The notes under the pieces are model-generated. The model made no database searches, was not told where the DNA came from, and worked only from the letters and a program-made list of their open reading frames with translations. Made by a program: the position numbers and the translations under genes. From Sphagnum compactum (taxonomy: Eukaryota; Bryophyta; Sphagnopsida; Sphagnales): DNA of 64,000 nucleotides. Of the stretch, positions 57,786 through 64,000 are shown one piece after another (position 1 is the stretch's first letter; the number at the start of each line of letters is the position of its first letter). The DNA is taken from NCBI GenBank assembly GCA_965153455.1, contig OZ234494.1, positions 9,734,001-9,798,000 of the forward strand, in the 5' to 3' direction.

Positions 57786-60700
57786 AAAAAGACCCAACAA
57801 GTTTATTAAAGAACAATATGAAGCACCTACCAGATGTTACAAAAAGCTTTTAAAAAAACTTCAACTAAAGTGTAGAAAATATGAAGGTGCAAAGCAAATT
57901 GCAAAGTGCCAAAACGAGATTGCAATAAGTTCTCCCTAAACCTTAAACAACATAAACCTTAAATAAAATACATACTTCACAATTTATAATGCATTATTCT
58001 TCATTCACAACACAAGGAGCAAGTATATTAATAAATTACAAACTTACTAATGAAACTACAAAAACCACCACTTGGGCCTTGTGGTTTTGCTAATCGTAGA
58101 TTACTATATGCAGCAACCATCTCTTAGGCATGCCACTACTATGAATGATGGCTTTACTTTGGTATTTTGACTCAATCTTCAATCATGTCAAACATCACAC
58201 AATTTTGCCTTTAATGACAATGGACCAATCGATTCTATTATAAACTTGACGTGCAAGTTGATTAAATGCCTACTAAAATCTAGTATGTCATATCTACATT
58301 GGATGAAGTGGTAGTTGATGTGGTTGGAACAAGTTTAATATCATTTACTTAATTGAAAAATCATATAAGAAATCATTTCATAATAATAATAATCTTTGTT
58401 GAATTGTTGACAAATTGTTGTTGTGCAATGGACCCACAACATGGAACTGTACAAAAACAATTAAAATTTGAACTTAATCTAGTCATATTGTGATTGGGTT
58501 GCAATGCCTTCATCTTGGACCTAGTGACTTAGATGAAAAAAGAGAAAGAAATAAATTTCCAAATTGTTGATGGACTCAATGTTATCTAACATTACGTAAA
58601 TGTGTGCATACATATATGTAATTATAAGTATCATATTTCCTTGTAACGTCAAGATTATTTTCAATCATGTAATTCACATTTCTAAAGTGTCCAATGTGAA
58701 CTTTGCACCCTCACATCTTTGCCCACAATTTCTAAAGCTTTGACCATCTAAACACCATTCACATGGTGATAAATAATGTCATTACAAAACATGCAAACAC
58801 ACATATATTTCAAATGCACTATATTATTATGCAATTATATATTTTCAAAATGCAATTGATTTCTAATGTCTTTCACTTCATTATTAAATTTAATAGTTTT
58901 ATCTCATGAATATATTGAATTTTTAACATCCTTTGAATTTCAAAATGAAAAGAAATTACAAGTTTTTTTCAATATGTATCATAATTAATATAATTATGTT
59001 TTATTTCTTATGTAGGTTGTCAATTTAAATTGTATAACTTAGTTACATCTAATATTCAAATTTATTTAATTTTATATTTTAATTTGATGTGATAATCCTT
59101 TTAACCTCCAAAGATAGAAACATTGCACAAGTTTCATATTTTGACTTGAGCCATTAAATTCAAGTATATGTCTTTATTAAATTTCAATTTTCACAATGAA
59201 ATGAAATTCACTGGTGAGATTATATAATTCAAACTAAAATTTTATGTGATGATTAATAGTAATTATCCAATTTTTAAATTCAAATTTAAAGACATTCAAC
59301 TTACATTAATTCAACAAAACAAATTGAAAATAAATTTAATTTAAATATTGTAATATTATAATATGTAACTTGGTAATGGAATTAATTTCACGTGTGAATT
59401 TTTTTAATAATTTTTTACTATATATAATTTTTATTTTCTTTAATTTTGAATTATACACTTATTAGTGAAAATACCGTGGTTATATGGTGCAAACCATCTA
59501 TGACAAAGAACTACTCCATTCACAAGTAGCAAATTGATTTGATTATTTCTTATTCAACCTTCTATGAATATGAAAATCACTCTATTATCCTTTTTTTGAA
59601 GATTTAATTTCCAAAATTACTTATAAATTAATTGTTTACACTTTAATGCACATACCATATGTAGCATAAAAAAATAGCATTATTGTTAGACATGAAACAT
59701 GGCACTCCACGGTATAGATTGAATGGCCTATTTCAATCACACTAATAGAATTTTGGGCTACATGTAGGTGCCACATCCACCATGTGTACACAACTATTTA
59801 TAATTTGCAACTTTATCAAAAATTAAAGTTAGTCATAACATATATACACACTCACTTTTCATGTTAATAAAAACATACTTAGTCATTTTAAACTAGTAAC
59901 CTTGATTGTATAATTCTCATGTATTCACCCACTCCTAGTGTAAAAACCATGGTTTTATTGTAGTCTTCCACCTTAGGTCCATTGCGTGAATTTCAACTTT
60001 GCCACAAATTTACTTCTCCAACATGATCTAGAATATAGCCAAATGGTTTTTTTTGAGTTCACAATCATGAAAAGATAGATAGAAATGCAGGTCATAAATA
60101 CCATGACATAGTATGAACAAATTATGAATTTTAAAACATGTGGTTTAACTTGACCAAATGTTCAATGTACATGCTTCCTTACAAAATGAACATCATCTTT
60201 ATCATTGGAGATTGCCAATAGGAGAAAGGATGACATCATTTGACCAATGCCCAAAAATAATTTGGCATGGTTTTTTTAAACACTATCTAAAATCACCTTT
60301 TTCTTCTTTCAATCTACCTAATTATCAGTGGATTGTAGCTTGATTAATGTCAGCTTCAATTGACTTTCATCGACCTCAACATGGTGGAAATCCTCGAAAG
60401 CCAAAGGACATGATGTATTAGGGCCAAGCTGCCCGTGATCTTGCAAAGGAAGATGTAGAGGTTAACAACAAACAAATTTGTAACATTGCCAATAAGTTTT
60501 TTATCTTCAAGCATGTTCAACAATTGTTTTTGTGTGTTGTGTTCATTTGTTTTGTTCGGATGTGACCATATTATAATATTCCCAACCCATGTGGTCCTGC
60601 TTCTCTTCCGGTATTGCCAAAAAAACCTTTCAAATTCATCTCTTCCAAAAAACTCATAATTGGGTTTTTCAGATCTTTTAGAGCCTTGAAAAGGAACTTT

Positions 60701-63486
60701 CATTTAGAATCTCTTTTTATCTTTTAATAGGTTGTGGCACCTCTTATGGTATGATAAAAGACACATATAGATGAAGTTTTTCCTCCTTGCTTTCATGACT
60801 TAGTTATGGTATTTTCGTAAGGACATCAAATTTAAGCCCATTTCCATTCGAAGATTATTGGGTTGGATGAACGTGACCTTAAAAGAGATTTAATATACAC
60901 GGGCAAATGGCATGAAGGTTCACTAGTTCAAAATATATATAAATTAAAACTACAATATCATGTGATTTAACAAGCAAAATTAGTTTCACTATGAAATTAC
61001 ATATTAATCATATAATATGTGAAATTTGGAATATATATATGTTTATAACATGCAATGACATTGACATATTTGACTATGTAACTTCAAAATGGACATTGGT
61101 GGCCTACACAACTATAGTCAAATCAAATCATCACTTTGACATGACATATATGATTAAGTTGATGTGATCAATGTCGTAGGATTATCGAATTTATGTATAT
61201 ATGTGTGAAGCTTCGGCATTGGTCTAACTAGATCACTTTGTCCAAATTTTGATATTGAACACTGAACAACATCAATATTAGACCATTCTTTCAAAAATTA
61301 AATGATTTTTTGGAGGGGGTTCAAATGGAATCTAGTCCATTGGTTGGGAATTTGTTGCAAATTGTTATTAAATACAAGCAAATTGTGAAACAAAGCTTTG
61401 ACCTATGCACACAAAATTTCTAAAGAACTCACATCTATGGTCCATTCAAGAAGAACTAATTTACGGCTGAAAGCAAAGTTGTTAACATGGTAAAAACATT
61501 TTCAAAACCATGAATTTAATATATGTTGCAAAGCATGCACTTCATTCTACAAGTCCATTGTAAATTTTTGTCAAATATTAGTGCAAAACAATTGTAATGT
61601 TTGTTCAGGCTTTTCATAAAATTTGTGGAAATATTGAACAATTTTAATTAACAAGAGTGAATTAGTCTAATGCTAGATTTTGAGAGAAAAATTGTACATA
61701 CATGTTTGGATGCACTTGAAAAGCACAAAGCATTTCTAAGACAACTTTACAAAAATATTGGTTAAGAATTGGATTTTAGTTTGGTGGAGTTCTAGAATTA
61801 TTAGTGTTAAATATGTCACATTTAAAATGCACCCTTGAAAATTGTAAATGACATCTAGAAAAAACATTGTAAGACATGATTTAGTTCAACAAGTTCAAGC
61901 AAAAGGTCGACAAATAGGTGTCATTTATCTATTGTGAGTTTTGCTTAAAATTTTGTAATCATAACTTATTGTAAAAGTGATGAGGTGTCTTGACCATATT
62001 GTTATAAATTTAGTTAATACATTGTCACTTTTAACTTTTGTTGAAAAGTCATTTGGCAGAGAAACATTGAAAGCCATGTTGCTGAGAAAAATGTTGTGAT
62101 ATTCTTTTCAAATGTAGTAATGTTCATTCATCAAGAATTTGCAATCATTGTGGGCCTAAAACCTACATAACAATATATATTAGGTCCAAAAAGAAAATGA
62201 AAGAAAACATCTATCTACAGAGGAAGTTAATTTGTTTTGTTTGTCACATTGAGATCTCCAAAATCACAGCACCCATTGTTGTGCTCTTGGTAATGTTGGA
62301 AAGCCCTTGATGAGTATTGGTGCACCAAGTTTGAACATTGACTCATAAGTTTTTAGATCTAAGGTGTGAGAGATATTCAAAATCCAGTTGTGTGCAATTA
62401 CAACTACTACAATTATTCTTGAACCTTGTGCATTAAATGCTGAGTTTCAGCATTTCATACCCAGATTTAATAAAATTTCCTTACATTGCGGATAACACTG
62501 AAAGAGGGGATAGGGGGCGAAAGCAGTGGAGATACGGGGTGAAACAGAGGTCGACTTTCTGGATAACTCTATTGGATAAAATTCAACCTATCCTCACACT
62601 ATACATCATCTAATCAAGACTCTCTCTCCATTGTTCAAGATTTCATGTTAAAGGGTGAGGATGGGGAAATTACTTACTATTTTGGATGTGGTAGACACTA
62701 GTAGAAGCTTGCATACAAGGTATGGGTGGATTTGCTATTTTGAAGGCTTTCCGTAGGTTCACAATTTTGTGCATATAATGAAGAGAACATGTTTCAGGTG
62801 TAAGTTCTAATTCCCACCAAGACATCAGAAATTGGCTGGTCAATGTTGCTTCAAAAATGGGCTTTTCTTTGTTTCTAAAAGTATAGCATCAGAAGCGAAG
62901 GCCTAGCAACAATTTTTTTAGTTTTGTGCCACTTCCACAAGCCTGTCCTTCAACATTCAGATTGGGTCTCAAATCTGCACTAAAATCTTGGTTGACAATA
63001 GAGTGTCTCTGCCAAGCAGGAGCGAATTACCAACCTGAATAAGAAAACAATTGATGACTCCCATACTGGAGTCGGAATTTCTCTATGACTTAGCAGTGCA
63101 GGCAGATCTGTACACAAAACAATCCCGTGGTAGCCAACCCAGCCAGAAAGTGGGTACACTTGCACCTTGGCATGATGTTTGTTGAGCATGATTTGGCACC
63201 GCACAAGCTTCTAAACATTTGTGTTACTCTGAAAATCAGTCAAAAGAGTAAGCACTTATGGTCAATCCCAATGTGAAATCTCACAACAATTCCGCTTCTA
63301 AATGTGTAGCCAAAGATTGCCAAGGTAATGACCAAGGCACACGTCAGCAGTTCTCACCTATTGAACTTCTCTCCTGCTACCTAGTACAAAATGCTACAAC
63401 AGCCTTCTCGTTTAGTTCATCCTTTTAACCCTGCACTTCAATTTTTGTTAAACATCTGCAACCAAGGTCTTCAGATGCCCTGTACT
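57786..63486. other. AT-rich intergenic, no gene recognised
   Basis: Long AT-rich stretch with no readable domain. A minus-strand 115-codon frame (60356-60703) is unrecognised and isolated. The last 500 bases are less AT-rich and may contain the 3' UTR of the gene beginning at 63487 (minus strand). Confidence 0.35.
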
Positions 63487-64000
63487 TCAATTAAGTTGAT
63501 CACTGGCAACCAGGTCTTCAACATAATCGTACAACACTTGATCATACAATTTCTTGAGCCGTTCCAAGGCTCGCTCCTTGTCCTTCTCTGGTGCTGTTTC
63601 CAGTTGAAAGTGTGCTGCAATGAATTGTTGAAACCCAGAAGCAGCATCAAACTGCCAAAAAAAATTCACTTATAGCATCAATGTCTGGTCCATATCTTTC
63701 TCCATTCGCATCCAATCCCAGACCTTTTTCTGATTGAAGGAAAGTATGGAAAAACTGGTAATTGAAGATTTGCATCACCATGCAAGGAAACTGTACAGTG
63801 ACAAACATATTCCAACCCATTTTGACTGCCAGCAAGATGTATACACCCATATAACTAGTGAATTACCTGGGCTCGACCACCAGCTTCAAAAGCTAACTTT
63901 GCCAAGTTACAAAGATCCACTTTATGGCCAACCACCTGAGGTTTCCCAGTTGGTACTGGCTTGCCTTTGGCTCGCAAATAGTCATATACTGTCTTCACTG
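63487..64000 (-). CDS. Partial gene with ARID-like DNA-binding domain
   Basis: Two exons on the minus strand: 64000-63867 (continuing beyond the window) and 63651-63487. The intron is 63652-63866 (donor CAG|gtaatt, acceptor tttttggcag, phase 0). The joined 98 residues read like an ARID/BRIGHT domain: KPVPTGKPQVVGHKVDLCNL (Pro, Gly and the VDL/L pattern), then FEAGG, and a final helix ERLKKLYDQVLYDYVEDLV matching the L..LY...L..YE ending. The strongly conserved ARID Trp is not seen, so the match is good but not certain. The frame ends at TGA 63489-63487; whether that is the true C-terminus or an intron starts before it is not decidable. ARID proteins bind AT-rich DNA in chromatin regulators. 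Confidence 0.55.

Noticed and set aside
57786-63480. Search for CRISPR arrays, rRNA or tRNA genes in the AT-rich tail and the rest of the window
   Set aside because: No regular spaced repeats, no rRNA-like sequence and no convincing cloverleaf with a GGTTCRANNC arm was seen.

Overview
The window looks like nuclear DNA of a land plant. It has a CASP-like four-pass membrane protein, a 16-exon ortholog of Arabidopsis DExH1 helicase, and a Ty3/Gypsy chromovirus with a plant-type initiator-Met tRNA primer site. AT-rich intergenic DNA is packed with decayed transposons. Short introns and the transposon relics would suit a non-flowering plant (bryophyte, lycophyte or fern), but sequence reading alone cannot settle the species.

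Layout. 1-1140: CASP-like gene, three exons, plus strand. 2.1-5.3 kb: AT-rich DNA with a degenerate tandem duplication and a decayed ORF. 5.29-10.84 kb: a mosaic bounded by CACTACTA-type inverted ends. It holds a 36-bp G-box repeat array split by a 154-bp CACTA-type MITE, a long degenerate AT-rich repeat field, and a 2.15-kb pogo/Tigger-like DNA transposon that is much more GC-rich than its surroundings. 10.84-11.73 kb: a coiled-coil pseudogene whose in-frame stops are all one transition away from Gln. 14.93-21.72 kb: the DExH1-type helicase gene. 22-36 kb: AT-rich DNA with tandem repeats, a weak LINE tail at 23.3 kb and a clear LINE-type reverse transcriptase pseudogene at 29.85-32.33 kb. 37.02-37.62 kb: a foldback element that is one long imperfect palindrome. 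38-42 kb: less AT-rich DNA with two plausible small genes. 46.4-47.3 kb: hAT transposase pseudogene. 50.28-57.21 kb: a complete-length Ty3/Gypsy chromovirus (minus strand) with 821-bp LTRs and TTCCC target duplication, coding-defective, inserted in a minisatellite. 57.2-63.4 kb: AT-rich DNA. 63.49-64.0 kb: 3' part of a gene with an ARID-like domain, minus strand, running off the window.

The convincing host genes are the CASP-like gene, the helicase and the partial ARID-like gene. They are widely separated and are not a functional cluster. No operon, CRISPR array, rRNA or tRNA gene was seen. The most unusual material is the repeat and transposon structure, together with splice-site oddities inside the helicase gene (a GC-AG intron, a conflicting 3' splice site, and a 22-bp intronic hairpin).
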